A stretch of DNA of 64,000 nt from Leifsonia sp. Leaf336 (GTDB lineage Bacteria > Actinomycetota > Actinomycetes > Actinomycetales > Microbacteriaceae). Positions 44,331-51,716 of the stretch are shown piece by piece; position 1 is the stretch's first letter; each line of letters begins with the position of its first letter. Location: assembly GCF_001423695.1 (NCBI RefSeq), contig NZ_LMOZ01000002.1, positions 992,504 through 1,056,503 of the forward strand, given 5' to 3'. A program made the translations under genes and the position numbers. The notes under the pieces were generated by a model that worked only from the letters and a program-made list of their open reading frames with translations, was not told the DNA's origin and made no database searches.

Positions 44331-45630
44331 TTCCGCCCCTCCTTCCGTTCACGATGCGGATACTGCCGGTCTCGTCGGACGGCGCCTTCACGGGCTCGTC
44401 CTCGTCTTGACTTCGCCAGTCGTCGGGGAGCAGATAGTCGAGGATGTCGTCGATGGTCACCACCCCGACGAGCCGATGCTTCTCGTCCACCACCGGGACC
44501 GAGACGAGGTTGTAGCTGGCCAGGATGCGCGACACCTCGGCCGCGGAGGTGTCGGCGGTCACCGGCTCCAGGCTGGGGTCGAGGAGCGTGCCGAGGCGCA
44601 CGTGCGGCGGGTAGCGCAGCATCCGCTGGAAGTGCACGATGCCGAGGAACCGTCCGGTGGGCGCCTCGTACGGCGGCAGTGTGACGCACACCGCGGCGCC
44701 GAGCGCGGGGGCGAGCTCGTGCCGGCGGATCAGCGCGAGCCCCTCCGCGACGGTGGCGTCGGCCGAGACGATGATCGGCTCGGTGGTCATGAGGCCGCCC
44801 GCGGTCTCCGGCGCGTAGGTCAGCAGCATGCGGACGTCGTCCGCCTCCTCCGGCTCCATCAGCTCCAGGAGGTGCTCGCCGCGCTCGTCGGAGAGCTGGG
44901 CGATCAGGTCGGCGGCGTCGTCGGGCTGCATCTGATCGAGCACGTCGGCAGCGCGGTCGTCGTCGAGCTGGGAGAGGATCTGCACCTGTTCGCTCTCGGG
45001 CATCTCCTCCAGCACGTCGGCCAGGCGGTCGTCGGGGAGCTCCTCGGCGACCTCCAGCATGCGCTGCTGCGGGAGGTCGAGCAGGGTGTTCGCGAGGTCG
45101 GCTGGCTTGAGCTCCGAGTAGGTCGCGATCAGCTGCTCGGCGGACTGCGCCTCGCCGCGGGCCTGCTTCTCGCGCACCTCGTTCCAGGTCGCGAAGGTGG
45201 TCGGGCCCTTGCCGAACGGGGAGGAGCCGGTCTTCGGGCGGCGCACGAAGAGCTGGCTGACCGCCCACTCGCCGGTGTCGGACTCCTCGATCGCGACATC
45301 CTCGATGGTCGCCTCGCCCGTGCCGTCGGTGAAGACGACCTTGCGGCCGAGCAGCTCGGCGATGACCCGCACCTCGCCGCCGCGCTGCTCGAATCGGCGC
45401 ACGTTGATCAGGCCGTTGGTGATGATCTGCCCACTCGAGATGCTGGTCACTCGACCGATCGAGAGGAACACGCGCCGCTTGCCCGGGATCTCCACGATGA
45501 GACCCACGACGCTGGGCGGATCGTCCTTGCGGTACACCACCAAGACGTCGCGGACGCGTCCGACCCGGTCGCCGACCGGATCGAACACGCTGGTGCCGGC
45601 CAGTCGGGCGACGAAGATGCGGGTGCTCAC
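44317..45630 (-). CDS. Soluble MgtE-N/CBS-domain protein with PRC-barrel-like N-terminus
   Basis: A 437-residue protein. The first ~150 residues form two small beta domains resembling PRC-barrels (VFDPVGDRVGRVRDVLVVYR and LGRKVVFTDGTGEATIEDV). Residues about 160-280 are an MgtE N-terminal superhelix (repeats such as LPDDRLADVLEEMPESEQVQ). Two CBS domains follow (about 285-405), with LMTTEPIIVSADATVAEGL. The membrane channel domain of MgtE is missing, so it cannot transport magnesium alone. Proteins like this are conserved next to DUF1003 and mrp in actinobacteria. GTG start; TAAGTT lies seven bases upstream (45638-45643), so likely leaderless. Confidence 0.87.
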   Translation of the reverse strand: MSTRIFVARLAGTSVFDPVGDRVGRVRDVLVVYRKDDPPSVVGLIVEIPGKRRVFLSIGRVTSISSGQIITNGLINVRRFEQRGGEVRVIAELLGRKVVFTDGTGEATIEDVAIEESDTGEWAVSQLFVRRPKTGSSPFGKGPTTFATWNEVREKQARGEAQSAEQLIATYSELKPADLANTLLDLPQQRMLEVAEELPDDRLADVLEEMPESEQVQILSQLDDDRAADVLDQMQPDDAADLIAQLSDERGEHLLELMEPEEADDVRMLLTYAPETAGGLMTTEPIIVSADATVAEGLALIRRHELAPALGAAVCVTLPPYEAPTGRFLGIVHFQRMLRYPPHVRLGTLLDPSLEPVTADTSAAEVSRILASYNLVSVPVVDEKHRLVGVVTIDDILDYLLPDDWRSQDEDEPVKAPSDETGSIRIVNGRRGGSGTR

Positions 45631-45686
45631 GACTAATAACTTAAGCCCTTCCGGCCGGGCGGACGGTGAGGATGGGACAATGAAGC

Positions 45687-46280
45687 ATGACCACTCCCAG
45701 CCCGCTCGGCGGACGAAACCGGATGCTCTTCCCGACCATGCCCCGGGGAGAGGTCGTGGCCACGTATGAGACCTACCTCGACGCGCAGCAGGCCGTAGAC
45801 GTCCTGGCCCGCGCCGACTTCCCCGTCGACAAGGTGTCGATCGTCGGCAGCGACCTCAAGAGCGTGGAGCGCGTGACCGGAAAGCTGACCTGGGGCCGCG
45901 TGGCGCTGGCGGGTGCGGCCTCGGGAGCCTGGCTCGGCATCTTCTTCGGCCTCCTGCTGCTCATCTTCTCGCCGACCGTGAGCTACGCCTTCGTGATCGC
46001 GGCGGTGCTCATCGGCGCCGGATTCGGCATGCTGTTCGGCGTCGTGTCCTACGCGATCAACCGCCGCCGACGCGACTACACATCGGTGATGCAGGTGATC
46101 GCCACGAGCTACTCGGTGCTGGTCGACCCCGATCTCGTCAACCGGGCGCGCAACCTCCTCGGCGGCGAACCCGACATCGCCCCGGCGCCGGGAGGCTGGA
46201 CGCAGCCGCAGCACCCGTCCGACCCGCCGCCCGCTCCGAGCGCGGGCGACGACGGCCTCCCGCCGGCGCCGCCCGCCTGA
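45687..46280 (+). CDS. General stress protein 17M-like domain membrane protein
   Basis: A 197-residue protein. Residues about 20-65 match the GspM/YflT fold (VVATYETYLDAQQAVDVLA, then DFPVDKVSIVGSDL). Two membrane helices separated by a tight turn occupy about 68-122, with a Gly-rich GAASGAWLGIFFGLLLLIF segment. The C-terminal ~45 residues are Pro-rich and disordered. An equivalent gene sits near mrp in mycobacteria. Function unknown; homology suggests a stress-related envelope protein. GACAAT lies five bases before the ATG and may be its -10 element. Confidence 0.82.
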   Translation: MTTPSPLGGRNRMLFPTMPRGEVVATYETYLDAQQAVDVLARADFPVDKVSIVGSDLKSVERVTGKLTWGRVALAGAASGAWLGIFFGLLLLIFSPTVSYAFVIAAVLIGAGFGMLFGVVSYAINRRRRDYTSVMQVIATSYSVLVDPDLVNRARNLLGGEPDIAPAPGGWTQPQHPSDPPPAPSAGDDGLPPAPPA

Positions 46281-46338
46281 GTCGTCCGGAGGGTGGCGCA
46301 CGCGGGGTGCTCGGGCGCAAGATGTCGATGAGGACAGC

Positions 46339-48159
46339 ATGGAAGCCGAGAACCCGAGAACCGTGGCGCCCGCCTCGGAGGCCGCACTGCGCGCGCAGTT
46401 CGACACCCTCGCCGCGATGGCCGAGGACCTGGCGGGCCACTTCGCGCCCGGACCGCTGCTGGAGCGCATCCTGCGCCACACCCTCGAGCTGCTCGACTGC
46501 GACAGCGGCTCGATCTGCACCGTCGACGAGGCCTCCGGCACGTACCGCAAAGACGTCGACCTCGGTGTCGGCTGCCAGTCCGGCACGACGTTCCCACTTG
46601 ATGAGGGCGTGACCGGGGAGGTCGTGCGCGCACGCTCCACGGTCCTGTTCGACGAGTACGGGCAGGTGCGCGGAGGCCACATCCAGGGAGCCGATCGCGA
46701 CCTCCTGCACGCGACGATCGGGGTCCCGATCCGCTGGAACGACGCCATCATCGGCGCCGTCGTGGTCTTCAGCCGGGAGGCCGGGCGACGTTTCACCTCG
46801 GAGGAGGCCTCCCTGGTGGAGCGCTTCGCGGCGCACGCGGGCATCGCGATCACCAATGCCCGCCTGCACGCCATCGCGGCCGAGCGGTCGCAGGAGGCCG
46901 CGGTCGCCAGCGAGCGGGAGCGCGTGGTCCGCGACGTCCACGACACCGTCGGGCGCGGCCTCGCCGATATCCTCCTCCGGCTCGACGAGGCGGAGCGGCG
47001 CCTCGCGGTGGGGGAGCCCGCCGGTGAGGCGCTCGCCCAGGCTCGGCGTGCGGCCCGCTCCGCGCTGAGCGAGACTCAGCGCACCGTGCTCGGTCTCGGG
47101 CCCGAGCAGCTCGACGGCCGTTCGCTCAGCGAGGCGATCGCCCTCGAGCTGGCGTGGGCGGAGTCGGCCGCTGGGCTCAGCACCCGGCTGGTCGTCGTCG
47201 GCGAGCCCGGCGCGCTCGCGCCGGAGACGGTCCGGCAGCTGTTCCGGATCGTACAGGAGTCGCTCACCAACGTGGTCGAGCACGCGTCGGCGCATCGCGT
47301 GCGCGTCGGGCTCGTCTACGGCGAGCGCGAGGTCACGGCGCTCATCGAGGACGACGGCCGCGGATTCGACGTCACGGGCCTCAGCCGTCCGCCGAACCGA
47401 CCGCTGCGCGGCCTGGGCCTGCAGGGGCTCGCCGCCCGCGCCGAGCACCTCGGCGGCAGCGTGCACGTCGAGTCCACGCCGCAGTGGGGCACGCGGGTGC
47501 GGGCCGAGCTGCCCGTCGCCGCGCTGTCGCCCGAGCCCGACCGGTCGCGGTGGCGGCTGCTGATCGTGCACCCCATCCCACTGATCCGTTCGGGGCTGGT
47601 GCGCTCGCTCGCGCTGGCCGAGCCCGACATCCAGGTGGTCGCGGAGGTCGGCGACGCCGAGGCGGCGATGGAGGCGTTCGATCTGCTGCGGCCCGACGTC
47701 GTCCTCTCCGCTCTCGATCTGCCGCACGTCGACGGTACGCAGTTGACCTCCCACCTGCGCGCGGTGGACGACGAGGTGCGGGTGGTGCTGCTGATCGGGT
47801 CGATCGCCGATGACCGGCTGATCGGTGCGGCGGGCGTCGGAGCCGCCGGCTTCGTCGAGCTGAGCGCCGAGCCCGCGTCGATCGCGCGCGCGGTCGTCGC
47901 GGCGGCGCGGGGCGACCTCCTGCTCAGCCCCGAGATCCTGAGCCGATTCTCGATCTCGCTCACGGGCGGCCCCGAGCCGCTGACCGCCCGCGAGCGGGAG
48001 GTGCGCACTCTCGTCGAGCAAGGGATCACCGACAAGGCCATCGCGGCCGAGCTGCACCTCTCGGTGAAGACTGTCGAGAAGCATGTCGGAGCGCTGCTGC
48101 GCAAGACGGGTGCGGCGAACCGCACCGCGCTGGCCGGGCTCGCCTCCGGCCGCCGCTGA
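46339..48159 (+). CDS. Histidine kinase fused to degenerate receiver and LuxR-type HTH
   Basis: A 606-residue fusion. Residues about 20-175 are a GAF domain. A HisKA_3 dimerization region follows with His201 in RDVHDTVGRGL. The HATPase has Asn311 in QESLTNVVEHA, the G1 box DDGRGFD (338-344) and GLGLQGL near 358, so the kinase looks intact. Residues about 405-530 align with a NarL-type receiver, but the acidic pair is His411-Pro412, the phospho-acceptor aspartate position is Ala458, and the conserved Lys is Leu508. Residues 548-604 are a LuxR/GerE helix-turn-helix (LTAREREVRTLVEQGITDKA). Output is probably controlled by GAF ligand or conformation rather than receiver phosphorylation. No separate regulator is adjacent. 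Confidence 0.9.
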   Translation: MEAENPRTVAPASEAALRAQFDTLAAMAEDLAGHFAPGPLLERILRHTLELLDCDSGSICTVDEASGTYRKDVDLGVGCQSGTTFPLDEGVTGEVVRARSTVLFDEYGQVRGGHIQGADRDLLHATIGVPIRWNDAIIGAVVVFSREAGRRFTSEEASLVERFAAHAGIAITNARLHAIAAERSQEAAVASERERVVRDVHDTVGRGLADILLRLDEAERRLAVGEPAGEALAQARRAARSALSETQRTVLGLGPEQLDGRSLSEAIALELAWAESAAGLSTRLVVVGEPGALAPETVRQLFRIVQESLTNVVEHASAHRVRVGLVYGEREVTALIEDDGRGFDVTGLSRPPNRPLRGLGLQGLAARAEHLGGSVHVESTPQWGTRVRAELPVAALSPEPDRSRWRLLIVHPIPLIRSGLVRSLALAEPDIQVVAEVGDAEAAMEAFDLLRPDVVLSALDLPHVDGTQLTSHLRAVDDEVRVVLLIGSIADDRLIGAAGVGAAGFVELSAEPASIARAVVAAARGDLLLSPEILSRFSISLTGGPEPLTAREREVRTLVEQGITDKAIAAELHLSVKTVEKHVGALLRKTGAANRTALAGLASGRR

Positions 48160-48197
48160 ATCGCGGTCGCGGGCTGCAGGTCGCCGCTGCCCGGGCG

Positions 48198-48231
48198 GGG
48201 AATCCCTACCCGGCGGATGGGGGATCCTCCC
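48198..48231. promoter_or_regulatory. Paired small palindromes upstream of the aldolase operon
   Basis: GGGAATCCC (48198-48206) and GGGGGATCCTCCC (48219-48231) lie about 20 bases apart. A TAGCCT -10 candidate follows at 48255-48260. They could be operator sites for the adjacent LuxR-output fusion protein; this is inferred from position. Confidence 0.35.
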
Positions 48232-48285
48232 GTGTCGCGGCGGGACCGCGGCAGCCTAGCCTCCAAGTGGACGAGGAGGTCGGTC

Positions 48286-49146
48286 ATGCCCGTGGTATCC
48301 CTGAAGGAGATCGTCGACAGGGCGTTCGAGGGCCGCTACGGCGTCCCCGCGATCAACATCGTGAACGACCTGACGCTGGAGGCCGTGCTGGCCGGAGCGG
48401 TCGAAGCGCACTCGCCGGTGATCGTGCAGACCTCGGTGAAGACGGTCAAGTCGATCGGCTCCGACGTCCTCTTCGCGATGTGGGAGGCCATGACCGCCGG
48501 CATCGAGGTGCCGGTCACCCTGCACCTCGACCACTGCCCGGAGCGCGCGGTCATCACCGAGTGCCTCGACCGCGGCTGGAACTCGGTGCTGTTCGACGCC
48601 TCCACCCTCACGGTCGAGGAGAACCAGCGCCAGACGGTCGAGGTGGTCGCCGAGGCCCGCAGGCACGGTGCGCACGTCGAGGGCGAGATCGAGGCGATCA
48701 AGGGCGTGGAGGACGGAATCGGCGCCGACACCGAACCGCGCAGGCAGAGCCTGGAGACCGCCGTCACCTTCATCCGCGAGACCGGCGTCGACGTCTTCGC
48801 GCCGTCGATCGGCAACGCGCACGGCGTGTACTCGGCGACCCCCGAGCTTGATTTCGAGCGGGTGACCGAACTGGTGGAGGCGACCGGCGTGCCGATCGCC
48901 CTGCACGGCGGCAGCGGGATGACGGACGCGCAGTTCCACGACCTGATCTCGCGCGGCTGCGCCAAGGTGAACATCTCCACGGCCCTCAAGATCGAGTTCA
49001 TGAAATCGAGCCTGGCGTTCCTCAAGGGCGCGGAGGCCGCGGACAAGTGGGACCCGCCCTCACTGTTCCGCGACGTTCGTGGGCACATCGTCGACCTGAC
49101 GACGGGGCTCGCCGCGACGTTCGGCAGCGCGGGCAAGGCGTGGTGA
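48286..49146 (+). CDS. Class II ketose-bisphosphate aldolase
   Basis: A 286-residue class II aldolase. The catalytic Asp and first zinc ligand are in HLDHCPE (Asp82, His83), further ligands in GNAHGVY (His179) and ALHGGSGM (His207); the phosphate-binding loop NISTALK follows. The sequence is closer to the tagatose/ketose-bisphosphate (GatY/FbaA-like) group than to housekeeping Fba, which it probably supplements. It cleaves or forms a C-C bond with dihydroxyacetone phosphate. A good ribosome site GAGGAGG precedes the ATG. It begins an operon with HAD, dhaL and dhaK. Confidence 0.9.
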   Translation: MPVVSLKEIVDRAFEGRYGVPAINIVNDLTLEAVLAGAVEAHSPVIVQTSVKTVKSIGSDVLFAMWEAMTAGIEVPVTLHLDHCPERAVITECLDRGWNSVLFDASTLTVEENQRQTVEVVAEARRHGAHVEGEIEAIKGVEDGIGADTEPRRQSLETAVTFIRETGVDVFAPSIGNAHGVYSATPELDFERVTELVEATGVPIALHGGSGMTDAQFHDLISRGCAKVNISTALKIEFMKSSLAFLKGAEAADKWDPPSLFRDVRGHIVDLTTGLAATFGSAGKAW

Positions 49147-49150
49147 GCCG

Positions 49151-49927
49151 ATGCCCGCGCTGATCTTCGACTGCGACGGCGTGCTCGCAGACACCGAGCG
49201 CAACGGGCACCTGCCGGCGTTCAACCAGACCTTCGCCGAGTTCGGGGTGCCGGTGCACTGGAGCGACGACGACTACCGGCAGAAGGTCCTGATCGGGGGA
49301 GGCAAGGAACGGATGGCCAGCACCCTCACGCCCGAGTTCGTCGCCGCGAACGGCCTCCCGGCCGACGAGGAAGGGCAGCGCGCTCTGCTCGCCGAGTGGC
49401 ACAAGCGCAAGACGGCCATCTACACCGACCTGGTGGCGACGGGGGCCCTTCCGGGGCGACCGGGCATCGCCCGGATCGTGCAGGAGGCCGCGGACGCGGG
49501 CTGGACGCTGGCCGTGGCCTCCACCTCGGCCGAGCCATCGGTGCGCGCGGTGCTCGTGCACGCGGTCGGCGATACCCTCGCCGAACGGTTCTCGGTGTTC
49601 GCGGGCGACATCGTCGCGCACAAGAAGCCGGCGCCCGACATCTACCTGCTGGCTCTCGAGCGCCTCGGAATCGGGCCAGACGACGCAGTCGTGGTGGAGG
49701 ACAGCGGCAACGGCGTGCGGTCTGCGATCGACGCGGGGCTGCGAACGCTCGTGACCGTGAGCGCCTACACCACCGAGGAGGACTTCAGCGGAGCCTCCCT
49801 CGTCGTGTCGTCGCTGGGCGATGCCGACGAACCCGCCGAGGTGCTCGCCGCACCGGTCGGCGTGAAGCCGGGACCGCTGGTGGAACTCTCGGACATCGCG
49901 GCGGTCCTCGACCGTCCGCGCCCCTGA
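49151..49927 (+). CDS. HAD-superfamily hydrolase, CbbY/beta-phosphoglucomutase-like
   Basis: A 258-residue HAD phosphatase, subfamily IA. Motif 1 is IFDCDGVLADTE (nucleophile Asp7/general acid Asp9 region), motif 2 lies in AVASTSAEPS, motif 3 is Lys in HKKPAPDIYL and motif 4 is VVVEDSGNGVRSA. A helical cap spans about 15-85. It likely removes phosphate from, or isomerizes, a small sugar phosphate of the same pathway as its operon neighbours. It starts four bases after the aldolase stop. Confidence 0.9.
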   Translation: MPALIFDCDGVLADTERNGHLPAFNQTFAEFGVPVHWSDDDYRQKVLIGGGKERMASTLTPEFVAANGLPADEEGQRALLAEWHKRKTAIYTDLVATGALPGRPGIARIVQEAADAGWTLAVASTSAEPSVRAVLVHAVGDTLAERFSVFAGDIVAHKKPAPDIYLLALERLGIGPDDAVVVEDSGNGVRSAIDAGLRTLVTVSAYTTEEDFSGASLVVSSLGDADEPAEVLAAPVGVKPGPLVELSDIAAVLDRPRP

Positions 49928-49952
49928 TCGGACGCACACGCAAGGAGTGGAC

Positions 49953-50597
49953 ATGACCCAGAGCTTCGATGACGTCGAGTTCGTCGTGCGCACGATCGCG
50001 CAGACAGCCGTCGACAACGAGAAGGCGTTCGGCGACCTCGACTCGGTCGTCGGGGACGGCGACTTCGGTTTCTCGCTCGCCCGGGGCTTCGAGATCGTCC
50101 TGGCGGACTGGGACGGTTACGACCGCAGTGACATCGGCACCTTTCTGCAGAAGGTCGCCATGGCGATCACCAGCCGCATCGGCGGAACGTCCGGGCCGAT
50201 CTGGGGCACGGCGTTCCTGCGCGCTGCGACGGTCTCCAAAGGCAAAGACACGCTGACGGGCGAGGAGGCGGTCGCGATGCTGCGCGCGGCGATCGAGGGC
50301 ATCAAAGCCCGCGGGAACGCCGATGTCGGCGACAAGACCCTCCTCGACGCCCTCGTCCCGATGACCGACACCATCGAGTCCGGCGTGCAGGCCGGCACCG
50401 ACAGCGACGACATCGTCGCGGCGGCCGCCGTGTCCGCCCGGGAGGCCGCCGACGCGACCGTGACCATGCAGGCCATGCGCGGTCGCGCTGCCTACACAGG
50501 CGAGCGCAGCATCGGCTCGCCCGATCCGGGGGCCGTCGCGGTCGCGGTCATCCTCGAACGACTCGCACCCGCGTGGCCCGACCGGCCGCGCGGGTGA
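49953..50597 (+). CDS. dhaL: Dihydroxyacetone kinase subunit DhaL-like
   Basis: A 214-residue nucleotide-binding kinase subunit. The magnesium/nucleotide aspartates correspond to Asp30, Asp35 and Asp37 in DLDSVVGDGDFG, matching E. coli DhaL numbering, and GGTSGPIWGTAFLRA is the second conserved loop. The usual GDGDHG is GDGDFG, a change that may reflect a different kinase subtype. No DhaM (PTS phosphotransfer) gene is present, so ATP may be used directly. AAGGAG lies five bases before the ATG. Works with DhaK below. Confidence 0.9.
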   Translation: MTQSFDDVEFVVRTIAQTAVDNEKAFGDLDSVVGDGDFGFSLARGFEIVLADWDGYDRSDIGTFLQKVAMAITSRIGGTSGPIWGTAFLRAATVSKGKDTLTGEEAVAMLRAAIEGIKARGNADVGDKTLLDALVPMTDTIESGVQAGTDSDDIVAAAAVSAREAADATVTMQAMRGRAAYTGERSIGSPDPGAVAVAVILERLAPAWPDRPRG

Positions 50598-50654
50598 ACC
50601 GGCCGGACCCGGCACGCACGTTCCACGAACCCACACCCGAAGGAGCAGTTCCCC

Positions 50655-51650
50655 ATGAAGAAGTTCGTCAACGATCCGCTGAAGTACGTCCCCGACATGC
50701 TGAAGGGCATCGCGCTCGCCAATCCGGACACGCTGCGCTATGTGCCGGAGTACAACCTGATCATGCGGGCGGACGCCCCGCGCGACGACAAGGTCTCGAT
50801 CGTCCAGGGCTCCGGTTCCGGTCACGAGCCGGCGCACGTCCTCACTGTCGGCAAGGGGATGCTCGACGGCGCCTGCCCGGGAGACGTGTTCGCCGCGCCG
50901 CCGATGGACTACGTGTACGAGACCACCAAACTGCTCGCCTCGCCGAAAGGCGTGCTGCTGCTGGTGAACAACTACACGGGCGACAAGATGGCGTTCGACA
51001 TGGCCCAGGAGATGAGCCTCGCGGACGGCGTGAACGTCCGGACACTCTTCATCGACGACGATGTCGCCGTCCAGGACTCCACGTACACGGTCGGCCGCCG
51101 CGGCGTCGCAGGCAACTTCTTCGTGATGAAGGCGGTCGGCGCGGCGTCCGAGGCCGGGGCCGATCTCGACGAGGTCGTCCGGATCGGCGAGAAGGTCAAC
51201 TCGGTCACCCGGACGATGGGCCTCGCGCTCACCGCGTGCACGCCGCCGGCGAAAGGATCGCCGCTGTTCGAGCTCGGCGACGACGAGATCGAGATCGGCG
51301 TCGGCATCCACGGCGAGCCCGGTCGGAGGCGCGCGAAGATCGAGCCCTCGGATGCGCTCGTCGACATCCTGCTCGACCCGGTGGTGGCCGACCTGCCGTT
51401 CGAGCGCGGCGACCGGGTCGCGCTCATGGTCAACGGCCTCGGCGGTACGCCGATCAGCGAGCTCTACATCGCGTACGGCCACGCGCACGAGCAGCTCGCG
51501 GCGAAGGGCATCACCGTCGGCCGCAGCTACGTGGGGGAGTACTGCACCTCGCTCGACATGGCGGGTGCATCGATCACGCTCGTCCGTCTCGACGACGAGA
51601 TCGAGAGCCTCCTCGCCGCGCCCGCCGAGATCGGTCTCCGCATCTTCTGA
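50655..51650 (+). CDS. dhaK: Dihydroxyacetone (or related ketose) kinase subunit DhaK
   Basis: A 331-residue substrate-binding subunit. His219 in IGVGIHGEPG is the covalent hemiaminal-forming histidine that binds the ketose carbonyl. QGSGSGHEPAHVLTVGKGML near residue 51 and the DVFAAPPMDYVYETTK segment are standard DhaK. With DhaL it phosphorylates dihydroxyacetone or a short ketose such as erythrulose. A 57-base gap with AAGGAGC-like ribosome site separates it from dhaL. The operon ends at palindrome copy 3. Confidence 0.92.
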   Translation: MKKFVNDPLKYVPDMLKGIALANPDTLRYVPEYNLIMRADAPRDDKVSIVQGSGSGHEPAHVLTVGKGMLDGACPGDVFAAPPMDYVYETTKLLASPKGVLLLVNNYTGDKMAFDMAQEMSLADGVNVRTLFIDDDVAVQDSTYTVGRRGVAGNFFVMKAVGAASEAGADLDEVVRIGEKVNSVTRTMGLALTACTPPAKGSPLFELGDDEIEIGVGIHGEPGRRRAKIEPSDALVDILLDPVVADLPFERGDRVALMVNGLGGTPISELYIAYGHAHEQLAAKGITVGRSYVGEYCTSLDMAGASITLVRLDDEIESLLAAPAEIGLRIF

Positions 51651-51656
51651 GCGGCT

Positions 51657-51713
51657 CGAAGGGCACGTCGTTGTCGCTTCCCGCGTCGAGAAGCGAAAAC
51701 GACGTGCCCTTCG
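51657..51713. repeat. Convergent-junction palindrome, copy 3
   Basis: Arms CGAAGGGCACGTCGTTGTCG... (51657-51680) and its partner (51690-51713) pair over 24 bases with one mismatch. It lies between convergent dhaK and the aminopeptidase gene. Sequence matches copies 1 and 2 except for small substitutions. Confidence 0.86.
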
Positions 51714-51716
51714 GCG

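Noticed and set aside
46339-48159. Kinase and LuxR regulator as two genes joined by a sequencing error
   Set aside because: A single continuous frame with a natural linker (about residues 392-404), no internal start or ribosome site, and the receiver residues are replaced at several separate positions, which a frameshift would not cause.
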